Shown: piece after piece, positions 1 to 10,636 of the stretch
How the letters are laid out: each line of letters opens with the position of its first letter
How positions within the stretch are numbered: the stretch's first letter is position 1
Origin: Priapulus caudatus
Taxonomy: Eukaryota; Priapulida; Priapulimorpha; Priapulimorphida; Priapulidae
Length of the DNA: 64,000 bases
Direction of reading: 5' to 3'
Assembly (NCBI RefSeq): GCF_000485595.1
Contig: NW_014577260.1
Coordinates: 156,954 to 220,953 of the forward strand
Position numbers and translations under genes: made by a program
Notes under the pieces: generated by a model
The model's input: only the letters and a program-made list of their open reading frames with translations
Databases searched by the model: none
Told to the model about the DNA's origin: nothing

Positions 1-865
1 TAAAAGTTGTATAAAAATGTGCACGGCGTCGTATATCGGTATGTTGTAATCTTTCTCAGGGGACAGCAAAACACGATGGTATGCTGATACGCATATGACA
101 CCGTAAATATTTCCGTGAAAGATAAACGGGAATACCGCAACAGCAGTTCGATACATAGCAGCGATTTGTCATTTTTTCTAAGTGACAATTAGTGCCGCCT
201 ACACGCTAGAAACTGACATTCATACTATTTGGAATGGCTCCCATTTATATAGAAGGGGTAATTTTGTCCATGTGTTATAATTTTCACAATTTCAACGGCA
301 TCTGTGCGTCATGTGTAGTTACGGTTATATTTAATATGTAGTAGTATATTAGTAGTTTTGTTTAGAATAGGTTTGCAACGTAGATATATTTAATATAAAA
401 ACCCATGGGGAATTTTGATACGTATTTACATGTGAGGAACTCTGATGCAGCTGATCTCTAATGCGAGTTTCTACTGTCTTACAGGTTGCACGACTCAACT
501 TCCTTCTGACATAGCCTGGATTCTTCATCAAGTAAGTAACTCTACTGCGCTGCTAAAATAGACTGAATCTGCTGTGTTCTCTTTAGCTACTGTGCGTTGC
601 TGCTGCTGGTGCGCTAGACACAATAATGTAACCCAACACAAGAGCGTGAGTACATCCCACTCATCTGTTGGGTTACTTTATTATATCTATACGGGGCGCC
701 ATGCAGGACAGAGTATTCATACTAAACATAATATACTAAAGCTATCACGCACACAGATGAACGACAACACGTGTGAGTAGATGTATACATATAGTAAATT
801 TATTCTTCTCCGTAATCGTTATCGAAATATTTAACCGAATACACTGCATGACGCCGCCTATAGCG
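1..865. other. Unannotated unique DNA
   Basis: No gene, RNA or repeat family could be supported here. The open frames are short (under 70 codons) and lack recognisable motifs. Confidence 0.6.
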
Positions 866-1139
866 CTATGAGGTGCCATATGAGGTGCCAAAAACCTACC
901 TATTTTAATCGCGCTTAAAAAGCACTGTTCTGAATGGCTGGAATTTAATCGCCCTTAAAATCTTTTTTTATCGCGATTAAAAACCACTGTTCTGATTGGC
1001 TGGAATTCAATCGCGCTTAAAATACATTTTAAGCGCGATTAAAAACCACTGTTCTGATTGGCTGGAATTCAATCGCGCTTAAAATACATTTTAAGCGCGA
1101 TTAAAATAGGTAGGTTTTGGCGGTAATGGCCTTCCATAG
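866..1139. mobile_element. MITE-like inverted-repeat element with internal 62-bp repeats
   Basis: The ends are inverted copies. The left side reads CTATGAGGTGCC then AAAACCTACCTATTTTAATC, and the right side is its complement ending GGCCTTCCATAG. The outer about 20 bases of the arms have diverged, while the inner 30 or so (through AATCGCGCTTAAA) match perfectly. Between the arms a unit of about 62 bp containing CCACTGTTCTGATTGGCTGG is repeated about three times, each unit itself bounded by TTAAGCGCGATT/AATCGCGCTTAA palindromes. There is no coding capacity, so it would be non-autonomous. No clear target duplication was found. A truncated, inverted second copy lies at 3796-3877. Confidence 0.7.
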
Positions 1140-2917
1140 TATGCCGCTGCTGTACCTCTTCCGTATTCCTACTAAACGCCAGCTCTAGCCCTGCTGTAAC
1201 CCTGCTACTAGCGTGCTATAAACTTGCTGTAACCATGCCCCAGTCCTGCTGTAACCCCTACTGAATGCCAGTTCTAACCCAGTTGCAAGAGCGTACGTGA
1301 GCGTAGTAGTAATACGCAGCAGTATATGAGTGAATATAGATCATATTTCAGTAGGAAGTCTGTCTTTGCTGTAACATCCCTGTGCTTTCACTGTTACACA
1401 AAGTGACGCAGTGCAATTTAATGTCACTTACATCAGTTTCTGGTGGCTTCATACACCAGCACTCGCTCAGACTCTCGACAGGCTGAGTAAACCACATGTG
1501 CATTATTAGTAGCTGATTCGCGTGTAGATTGTAGAATGTAATGTGTAAGTGATGGGCTGGCCATGTTGTGTCCGGGAACAGAGCAGTCGATGTATGCACT
1601 GGGATGCAATATGCATTAGTTGTAAAGCAAGTATTGTATTGGGCTCATTTCGTAGCTAAATATACGCATACACCTACAGCGATGCGGCCGCGCTGGGAGT
1701 ATAGTTGCAAAAACAGATGAAAACACAAATGCAACATATGTACATGAAAGGTCAAAGTAAATTGATGTAAAGAATAAAAGGGCAATCTTAGTCGAACTGT
1801 TCCATATACAGTTTTCGGTGCTAATTCTAACGTAGCCATCGTATCCACAGCTTGAAGAGCAGTATGCTGCTGCCGCGAATAAACCGATCATCACTGTGGG
1901 TCTGTAGCAGGTGGTGCTTGCGTGTTTACAACAGCACGCGGGAGACAGGGCTAATTAAAATGCTGTGGTTGCGTGACTCCTCTCTGTTTATTTCCTCCGC
2001 AGCGGTCTCGAAATAGAAGCAGACTGAAATGTTCGTTGTTAGTTCAGAAAGGGAGGCGAATTTTTAGGAGGAAGAGCCAAAACAAGAGCGAGAATGATCA
2101 AGTAGTAATGAAAATGCGGAGGAGCGACAGCGGGGAGCACGCGCGCGCGAGAGAGAGAGAGAGGAAAGGCGCCGAGTTTCACGGAATAGAGGGAACACTG
2201 CCATTGAGCGAGTTGATTGGAAATAATTAGGAATTTGCGAAAAAAATGAAGAAGAACCAATTAAACTCACACTCACAGAGCCAATTACACTAGCAGCTGT
2301 GCACTGGGGGTTGTCGCAGTGAGCTCTGGCATCTATTTTCGACGGAGAGTATGGTGCTTTATTGGGTTTGCTTGGCATAATTGGCGCTCGTCTGAACAGG
2401 GTGAGAGTTTTGTGCAGCCTTCTTACAGGTGCAACTCGAATATAGGGCCAGAGAGCGTCCCGAACCGCAATATCTCTGTAGAGTACGTACTGGATTCCGT
2501 ACGTTGTTTGTAATTGACCTTATAAGTTCTGCCGGAGGGACTTTTGGAATCATGAAAATCGACTTGACGATCATCTTTTGTATTTTGGAATCTACGATCA
2601 CTGTGTTAAAGCTTAGCTCATGCATGGAAGCTCTGAAACGCGAATGTGAATATAGGTATATGCTAATATATCGTTTATATATAGTGCAGAGCCTGAGAGT
2701 CTAATGGAATACCTTATTTTCTACGTAAACTCTGTTATATAATTGACAACCATATCGACCTCAAATCACCAAAAATATAAAATCTTATATTCACTGCGCA
2801 AGATGTTTGTATCAAACTAGATATTTGATACGCATCTCCCCACATACTGACCCCCCCACCCCCTAATGTGCCTGGAAGGCGTATAGTGGCATGAATTACT
2901 TGGTGCAATATATAGAT
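1140..2917. other. Unannotated unique DNA
   Basis: No gene supported. Around 2138-2162 a short alternating CG run passes into (GA)n. Overlapping open frames on both strands near 1.6-2.7 kb show no recognised domain. Confidence 0.55.
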
Positions 2918-3105
2918 CAGGGGTTCTTAACCTGTGGTCCATGGACCCCTTTGGGTTCTGTGAATGGGCTTCAGGGGGTCCGTAAACCAGGCGCATTAAA
3001 AATACTGTGTTTATGTGCTTATGTGAACTTTTCTGGGAAGGGGTCTGTAACTTTCACCAGATTCTCAAAGTGGTCCATGACTAAAAAAAAGGTTAAGAGT
3101 CACTG
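2918..3105 (+). mobile_element. hAT-type MITE, 188 bp, with target-site duplication
   Basis: The left end is CAGGGGTTCTTAACCTGTGG and the right end is AGGTTAAGAGTCACTG, forming imperfect terminal inverted repeats that start CAG and end CTG, as is usual for hAT elements. The flanking 8-mers are ATATAGAT (2910-2917) and ATATAGAG (3106-3113), an 8-bp target duplication with one mismatch, the length known for hAT transposition. Inside, GGTCCATGGACCCC and GGTCCATGA continue the inverted symmetry. It has no transposase, so it would have been mobilised by an autonomous hAT elsewhere. The open frame running through it is not a gene. Confidence 0.88.
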
Positions 3106-3225
3106 ATATAGAGGGTTTCTTGTGCAAAGCACTTACTTACATCGAATCTTGGCGCCTTTGAGTAGGTTGAATATTTAAATTGATTTTCGATTTCTCTGTG
3201 AGCAGCGCGAGATACACAAATACGA

Positions 3226-3355
3226 TAATTTAACGATGAAGCACTTGTTTTACATACAATGATTTAACGATGAAGCACTTGTTTTACATACGATGATGAT
3301 TTAACGATGAAGAACTTGTTTTACATACAATGATTTAACTATGAACCACTTGTTT
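3226..3355. repeat. Tandem repeat, about 37-40 bp x 3.5
   Basis: The unit GATTTAACGATGAAGCACTT followed by GTTTTACATACAAT is repeated in tandem with small changes (CGATGATGATT, GAAGAACTT, GAACCACTT). Confidence 0.85.
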
Positions 3356-3795
3356 CATGGTCGACAGCAGCTTTACATGCTGCTCTCAATACACATGCCA
3401 TTATCTACAATGATTCGATTCAAATGGGTTGCGATGAAGTTTCCTCGTTAAAAAAATTAATAATGCGCCAAACATATGAATTTGCGATAATTGAATTGTA
3501 TTGTAAAAGTGCGTGTTGTGTCGTGCTCTTCCTTTTTATCATGTCCTATCAGGAATTTAATGATTTTATGCAATATAAAGTGCAGAATTTGTTTTTAATA
3601 AAAACATTGATAATAATGACTTTTGACTTCACTTTCAGAAATATAAATGCACATGTTGAAAGCCCAGCGGATCCAAAGTTTGTTTTTGAATTGAATTCGC
3701 GAGTAGGCCTACGTTATATAAGATTCGTAGTTGTGTGAGAGGCGGTGCAGTAACTCGTCAAGGCTCTGTGCCGCTGCTGCAATAACTGCTGCATA
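3356..3795. other. Unannotated unique DNA
   Basis: No gene supported. A 104-codon AT-rich open frame at 3424-3738 has no recognised motif. Confidence 0.5.
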
Positions 3796-3874
3796 CTATG
3801 GAAGGCCATTACCGCCAAAACCTACCTATTTTAATCGCGCTTAAAATGTATTTTAAGCGCGATTGAATTCCAGC

Positions 3875-3877
<3 letters not shown>
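3796..3877 (-). mobile_element. Truncated inverted copy of the 866-1139 MITE
   Basis: It starts CTATGGAAGGCCATTACCGC and continues with CAAAACCTACCTATTTTAAT, the reverse complement of the right end of the element at 866-1139. The match runs through the TTAAGCGCGATTGAATTCCA segment and stops at CAGCCAA, where a (GA)n tract begins. The internal half is missing. Confidence 0.8.
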
Positions 3878-3920
<43 letters not shown>

Positions 3921-4330
3921 AAGAGAGAGTCAGCATGAATCAGACACAGTTGACATGCAGGCAGACAGGCAAGCAGCCAACCAGCCAACCATTTAGCCAG
4001 CTAGCCAGCCAGCCAGACAGACAGCCAGAATGACGGAGGATGGACGGACGGGCGGAGTGACGGACGAACGGACAGACAGACAAGTGAGGAAAGAGAGACA
4101 TGGAGAGAGAATAAAGAGGATCGATGGGGAGTAAGCGAGCAGAGCGTACGTGAGAGAAACGTGAGAGAAACCGACAGACATAAAAGAAGGTAGATATAGA
4201 TAATGAGGCACAGAGAGAGATTGAGACGTAGAGAGACATATGACAGTTGAGACTTAGACAGAGAGATGGATAGAGAGAGAGAGAGAGAGGCGGGTAGAGA
4301 AAGTAAGGGAAAGAGAGACACATAAAAAAG
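3876..4330. repeat. (GA)n and GACA/GACG-rich purine tract
   Basis: A pure (AG)n run of about 35 bp passes into degenerate GACA, CCAGC, GACG and GAGA motifs. Long open frames on the minus strand (Ser/Leu/Tyr-rich) only reflect this composition. Confidence 0.85.
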
Positions 4331-5984
4331 AGTAGTGGAGAAATTGACGCAAAAATAGACCACGAGGGACAACGCTAGCCTACACCGCTACTAAAAAAGA
4401 TTTTAATTGTGTCGTCGTCTGTCAAACAGATATCATGTTCATTTTTTTCGTATGTCGATCTCACTGGGCCCTGCAGCGATGCAAAATAAATAGCATCATT
4501 GGACGTGGCAAAAAAATATGTATCAATCGGAGTGCAAACTCGACGATAAGCTCCCGGTAAATTGCACCCTTCAGCTGCAATTCGTTACGATATTTCGGGT
4601 CTACTTATAGAAGCTGGTTCCTGTCGTTGGGAATTTTTCTTGAGTGCTGTTTGCTACGAAAGCCACTCTGTGGTGTCAAATATGAGCAGAAGCTGCGCGT
4701 ATTAGTAAACAGTCAGGCGGATTTATTCGGAATCGAGTGGCATGAATTTACAATCGGTTGTGTATGACCCGCGAAATGCCACTGAACGGTCTGCGTATAA
4801 TTGACTTTGAAATCGACTCGCTATTCAATCGACTGTTCAGCCAACTCACACAGTATCCCATCGGCAACAACTGATCGGGGAGTAAAATTTGATGAAAAGT
4901 GGAATTGATCCCTGTTTTTTTTTTACGCTGTAGAATAGATCAACAGGAGGTGCCCGGCTGGTCTATGAGAAGGGTATCGGCGGGGGCGGGGCGTGGGGGT
5001 TGAACGATTGGAGAAAAAACCAAAGACGTTCTAGAAATGTTTTTTTCATTTACTTGGCAAGTTCGTTCGGAGCAGTGTTTATGGTTCGTTTCGAACACCA
5101 CCTGGTGGCCACATTTTTGTGTCTCAGTTTATCTCATTTATATCGCCCCCAAGTGTTTGTTTAAAAGGCAATCTAATGGGTTAAAACCATTTCTTTGCGT
5201 GTTTTTTTTTATTCCGTAGACAAGGCCAAGACCGTTCGTTTCCCATGACCCGTCAACCCAATTTACAGGGGGAGGGGGCAAAGGACATCTCTGCATAATT
5301 ATACAGACCGTAACTTCCTCTTTCTGGCATTAGTGACAACTTGGGCCAACACTCCCCAGGGTAATTCGACTAAAATATTGCCAGTTCAAGGTTTCCCTGG
5401 CGCAGGAACTAAATGCGGATATATTATACCCTATGAAGAGCGGTTATTCTGTACGCGCGTGGGTGATTGGTCAATACGTGCCTTGATTGGCCAATCACTC
5501 TCTGCATTGATTACGATCCGCGCTCGTCACAATGTTGATATGGGCAGCAGGGGTGAATAATAACAGGTTTTTCAATAATCTTTTCAATTTTTTTTTTTTT
5601 TACAAATTTGTAATTGAAATTACATTCTCTTTCAAAATGTTGCCATTATTCATTCGCCCATGATATGGGCGAAAAACAACGCGCTCGCAAGGCTCTCCTA
5701 TAGTTCCTCGAGACTTGCGCAATGCTTATCGCTGTCTGTTGCCGCGGTGGGATTTACCACGAGATATAGCTATAACCTATAACGGCTCCTCGCTCGATAC
5801 CGGGAACGGGTTAAGGAAAAACTGTATTGCTATAGCGCCAGAGGCGACCGACATCACAGATCAAACGCTGACAAGGTGATTCCGTCCGATCCGGTTCTGT
5901 TTTCGCAACGCGTGAGCCGTCTTGATTGGGGGCCTGCTGATCAAGCACATTTCACACTGACTGTCATATCGGAAAGACTCCTTG
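4331..5984. other. Unannotated unique DNA
   Basis: No gene, RNA or repeat family supported. Short poly-T runs lie near 4914-4923 and 5586-5600. Confidence 0.55.
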
Positions 5985-5990
5985 GTCAAT

Positions 5991-5992
5991 TA

Positions 5993-6033
<41 letters not shown>

Positions 6034-6066
6034 AGTGCGTGCGTGCGTGCGTGCGCGCGTGCGTAT
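5991..6066. repeat. Compound microsatellite (TA)n-(GT)n-(GCGT)n
   Basis: Alternating TA passes into GT and then GCGT/GCGC. Alternating purine-pyrimidine runs of this kind can adopt Z-DNA. Confidence 0.9.
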
Positions 6067-8455
6067 CCGCTTGTCTCTGGAGAGAGATGGATGCGGGCGG
6101 CTTAATTCCACGCAGATAAAACCAAATGACGTCGAGTGAGGCATCCCCTTGTCGTACGATGCGCGGTAGGTGTGTACAAAACTGTACATTAGTGTGAAAA
6201 TGTGCATTTTGTATCCACGCTAAAAACGCCCCCGCGTTTCTGAGACCTCGCGTTTTTATAGTAGTTTAATGTTTTTCTCCCCTCGCGCTGAGTATATGGA
6301 TTCGCTACGAGAGCTGGTTGTCAAAACAACCACCAACCGCGAGGCATGCGGCGGGTAAGTAAATGGCCTCGCCGCGTTTTAGCCACACCGCGAGAACGCA
6401 CGCATCGGTAGGCAAAAACAATGGCAAGCAGATTGCTTCAAGACGTTAAACCGCCACGATGACGCTTCTGTGTGTCGGCACAGGATGAGCGTAGCATGCT
6501 AATTGAAGCGCCGCGGCGTGGTGAGCCATGCGAGGTAACACCCTAGCTGCGTAATGTGGTAAGTCGCATCTCCTGCCTTTAAATGGATACGTTACGTAAG
6601 TAGGAAGTTGTTGAAGTACGGTGCGACAAGGTTGCTAAATTAATCAGACTACTATGCTCGCACATGCTAACCGGCGAGGACAGTGAAAGATTAGTGTGAA
6701 GGTGGCCAGAAATTGGGATAAGAGCAATGTAACGAATGAGAGATCGAGAGATCGAGAGAACAATGTAACGAATGAGTGATCGAGTCGGATAGTAACAGTA
6801 AAGTAATACGAAGTGATAGAATGTCGAAGATACAACAAGTTTTTTTCGTGCGTTACGGGAATTCTGACGAGATTTGCCAAGATATTCAAACATTTTACAT
6901 CGTAGAAAGATCCACCTGATAGATATTCGTAGTATCGAATGTCACGTTATCCTCTGTGTGCGAATTCAACGAGTTGTTTTGACTGGTTTTAATGGAATTA
7001 TTGAATAGGTAATGACGCGTCAGCGTAGGAGCGCAGTTGCCGTAAAAACAAGCGGGCGTCAAGCGCAAGCTGACGTCGGATTTTAGTGAAACCCAAATCT
7101 TCTTGAGATAAAACCCCATCCATCGATCACAGCCCCGCGTGTAAATAGATTCTCTGAGGTGGAAATGCTTGGTGTTGTGATAAGAATGAGGCCTTCAGTG
7201 AGCATGTCAGGAGCCAGGTCGTTAAATCAGTCATGCAAGAGATGGATTACAATTAAAAACGCTTATAGCGACGAGAGCAAGGAAAGGAGGAATGTAGAAA
7301 GTGAAATAGTGAAAGTATATGTACATCTGGCTAGACTGAATGTCCCAATGGACAAAACGAAGACAGCAATTGGTCACGTAGAGGGCAGGAGGAGGGAGTG
7401 GAGGAAGTGTGCAGGTGAGAAGAAAGAAGATCTATGTGCCGTGGCGAACGATATAATATTTCGGAAGTAGTAAGGAAGGAGTCTGCTAACAGTGGAGCGT
7501 AACACAATGCTTGCAGCCGGGTAAGTTCTGGAACATAACCATAAAACATATTTGTTTCTATTCAATTTTGTTTAAACAAAACTAACTGTTTTTCTGCATT
7601 CATGGTGTTGTCTATTATATACGCTGATTCAGTTTTATTTCTTGGAAATACTAACTGACTGAAAGTGAAACCGCTGTAGGTTCGCCATATGAATTGTCCG
7701 TATACTCAGTATGTCAAGATCATAGTCGCGTGTGTTCTCCAGGGCAACGGAGCAACATATGTCGCAAGTATATTTATGCTTCCTTACCTAGTTAGTGTAA
7801 ATGTTTGAATATGGCTACTTTCATAATTATAATTAGCTGAAAATGTTACATTAAATGGTGGCTTGATTACTTGTGTGCATTGCTGTAGTTACTTTTATTT
7901 GTTTCCCTACAAGTTCACCTATAACTGCTATAACTGCTAGACATGTTATAACATCTTGTGAATTATAGAGTGAATAATAGTCAAAATAAATTAATCAGTA
8001 ATCGTCGAGTTTTGGAATACGGAATAGCTTATTAGATTTATATATACCAGACACGCACGGCTGCACCTGATAGGATGCTGTGTAAGTGAAGCGTACAGAA
8101 GAATTGCGAAGAGAAAGATGTGTTACACGACGGCAGGGAGGTGTGCTTTAAGGACAGGGGTCATCTCTCATCTCTGACAAATAAGTGACGCCAAATAGAA
8201 GAATTGACGATCATGTATGGGGGAGCAAGAATCACATGTCTCTCGGCCTAGTTTTATAGACCTATATAATACCTGTACATTTATATTATCCTCCAGTCAA
8301 TAATTGATCAGCTGCGCCAGCCGCCTGGGTTGCACGAATTACTCCCTAGGAGGCTGTATCGGATGCGTAAAAACGCTGAATGTGCAGGAAGGAGCAGGTG
8401 GAGATATGTGTCTTAGATATTAATGTCTACTCTACTCACTGTATAATCATGTAGC
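6067..8455. other. Unannotated unique DNA
   Basis: No gene supported. The best frame is 103 codons on the plus strand at 7159-7470: hydrophilic, Lys/Arg/Glu-rich, with no domain I recognise and no clear splice context. I leave it uncalled. A short direct repeat (ATCGAGAGA and CAATGTAACGAATGAG, twice) lies at 6724-6780. Confidence 0.5.
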
Positions 8456-8628
8456 TTTCTTTCCCTCGTCTCTCCTCTCCTCTTCTCTCATTTCATCTCC
8501 TCTTCTCTACTCTTCTCTTCTCTCATCTCCTCTTTTCTATTCTTCTTCTCTCTCACCTTTCCTCTCCTCTTCTCTTCTCTCCTCTCCTTTCCGCTTCTCT
8601 CATCTCATCTCATCTCCTCTTCTCGAAA
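8456..8628. repeat. Pyrimidine-rich (CTCTTCT)n tract
   Basis: A degenerate run of CTCTTCTCTC, TCTCATCTC and CTCCTCTTC motifs on the plus strand. Confidence 0.85.
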
Positions 8629-10091
8629 CATATAATAGACATCATAGGAAAGTATATTAAATTCTGTTAAGTCAGGGAATGCGCGTAGGACTATTCAACG
8701 TATATCTGGTGGTGAAAGAAGAGTTTTGCTTCCCCTTCATTTATTTCCTCCTTCAATTGTCCTCTCTGTATTTTCTCCCTTCCTTCTTCCCATCATACCC
8801 CATCCTTTTCTCGTTTTATTCCTTTGGTGCGCGTTCGCTCTCCCCCCAGGTTTCTCTCTTTCGCTCAAGTTACGCTCTCTTTCGCTTGCAGAAAAAAACT
8901 ATGATATTATTTTCCCAGTGCCGAAATGCTTTCGCTGTAAATTGATGGAGTAATAAATATTTGTTGGGACGCACAGTGCGCGCATTCCCACCCGTTTTTC
9001 TATGCCCACGGGGTGATGGGGATGCCGTCGCACTAGTTGTGTATGCAGCGCTATGAGTGCACATACTTGCGGCATAGAGTAATTGAGCCAGCCAACAAAC
9101 AACTGTATCCGAGCTGTGGACTGAACTTCTTCAGCCGCGCGCGCGCGCTCCGAGACGCTTGTTTTTGTTTTGGCGAGGATTAATTTCTCACTGTCAATGT
9201 AAACACGTTATTATTTTTAGCCCGCCTCTTTTTTCGGCGCCGTTTTTCTCCATTCAGTACTATCGGTTCGGCGCGAATGTGTTGCCCCAAATAGCTCGCC
9301 AAGCTACATCCGAGAACGCGTTATTTTTTTTCTTCTATAGTCCCAATAATCCGATTTAATAGGAACCGGTCAGCATTGCGTTATACACCGCGATGCGAGC
9401 ACCGCCACTGGCGCTCTTCTTCCTCGCAGCACGCAGGTTATATATACTCTTGGGTACGCTTGGGTACTCTTTGTACGGTTTGTACATGCCCCGCGCGTGT
9501 GGGCCCCGCTACTATACCCATCGCATATATATCCGTGGGTGCTGTAGTGTAAAATGCCGCCGGGCATGCGTGTGGTCACCACCGCTCGAATACACCAGTG
9601 CATGGCTATTAGTAACGGTGTTGCCGAAGGATCAGTTTCAATGTAGAAGCCCACGTCGTACCGAGGTTGACCGACATCGCTTCTCGCAAGAGTGATCATT
9701 GCCGGCAGCTGAAGCTGGAAAATACTTCCAGACCACAAACGCGCATTTGTAGACTCTCTGCATTCATCCGTCGAGATTGCATGTGCATGGGAGTGCGGAA
9801 CTTCGAATCTCTGGTGGGTACGCACGCAGCAACCCATGTTGAGCATCGCTCATCATTCAACACTGCATGCTAGGCAACATCAAACTATCTAGTATAATAT
9901 CTAAGTAATTTAGTATATAAGTTTTTGCTACCAGTCCCGCGGGACACACAACGTTGAAGCGGGAAGGAATCGAGTATGCGTGTCGTTGCTGCACGCGAAT
10001 GTTTTTATATCCGTGTAAATCTAAGTTTGAGTTAATAGGAGCAGTCCATCACGCTAGCTTCTAAAAGTCAGTAGTTCGACTTTAATGACGC
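8629..10091. other. Unannotated unique DNA
   Basis: No gene supported. Overlapping open frames on both strands at 9370-9873 (up to 158 codons) are Cys/Arg-rich and match nothing I recognise. Frames open on both strands here suggest locally low stop density rather than a gene. Confidence 0.5.
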
Positions 10092-10636
10092 TGCTCGCTC
10101 TCCCCTGCCATTTACGTAAAGGTATTAGTATTAGCGTACTATGCTACATTACGTATAGCTACTATGAAAGAAAAACAAACCGTCTGATGAGGATAGATAC
10201 TAAAAGATATCTGGTCAGGAGTAAGCTCGATTTATTTCTTTAGTAACGTACACTTTTTCTCTCCCCTGCCCTCTTCTGTCATTTATGTAAAGGTACTAGC
10301 TACTATGAAGGAAAAACAAACTAAAAGATGTCTGGGGATGAGCAAGCACAATTTATTTCTTTAGTAACGAACACTTTCTCCTGTCCCTGCCCTCTCCTGT
10401 CATTCATGTAAAGGTACTATAGCTACTATGAAGGAAAAACAAACTAAAAAAAGATGTCTGGTGATGAGCAAGCTCAATTTATTTCCTTAGTAACGAACAC
10501 TTTCTCCCGCCCCTGCCCTCCCCTGTCATTCATGTAAAGGTACTAGTTACTATCAAAGAAAAACAAACTAAAAGATGTCTGCTGGAGAGTTATAGAGTAA
10601 GTTGTGTTTCTTTAGTAACGTACACTTTTTCTTTCT
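10092..10636. repeat. Tandem repeat, about 121-126 bp x 4.4
   Basis: The anchor TTATTTCTTTAGTAACG recurs at about 10231, 10352 and 10478, with a weaker copy near 10604. Each unit also contains CCCTGCCCTC, ATGTAAAGGTACTA, CTATGAAGGAAAAACAAACT and AAAGATGTCTGG. Units differ by substitutions and short indels. There is no open frame across units and no function is inferred. Confidence 0.9.

Noticed and set aside
7159-7470. 103-codon plus-strand hydrophilic frame
   Set aside because: No known domain, no repeat structure and no supporting promoter or splice signals.
9370-9846. 158-codon minus-strand frame
   Set aside because: It overlaps open frames on the other strand and contains no recognisable motif or splice context.
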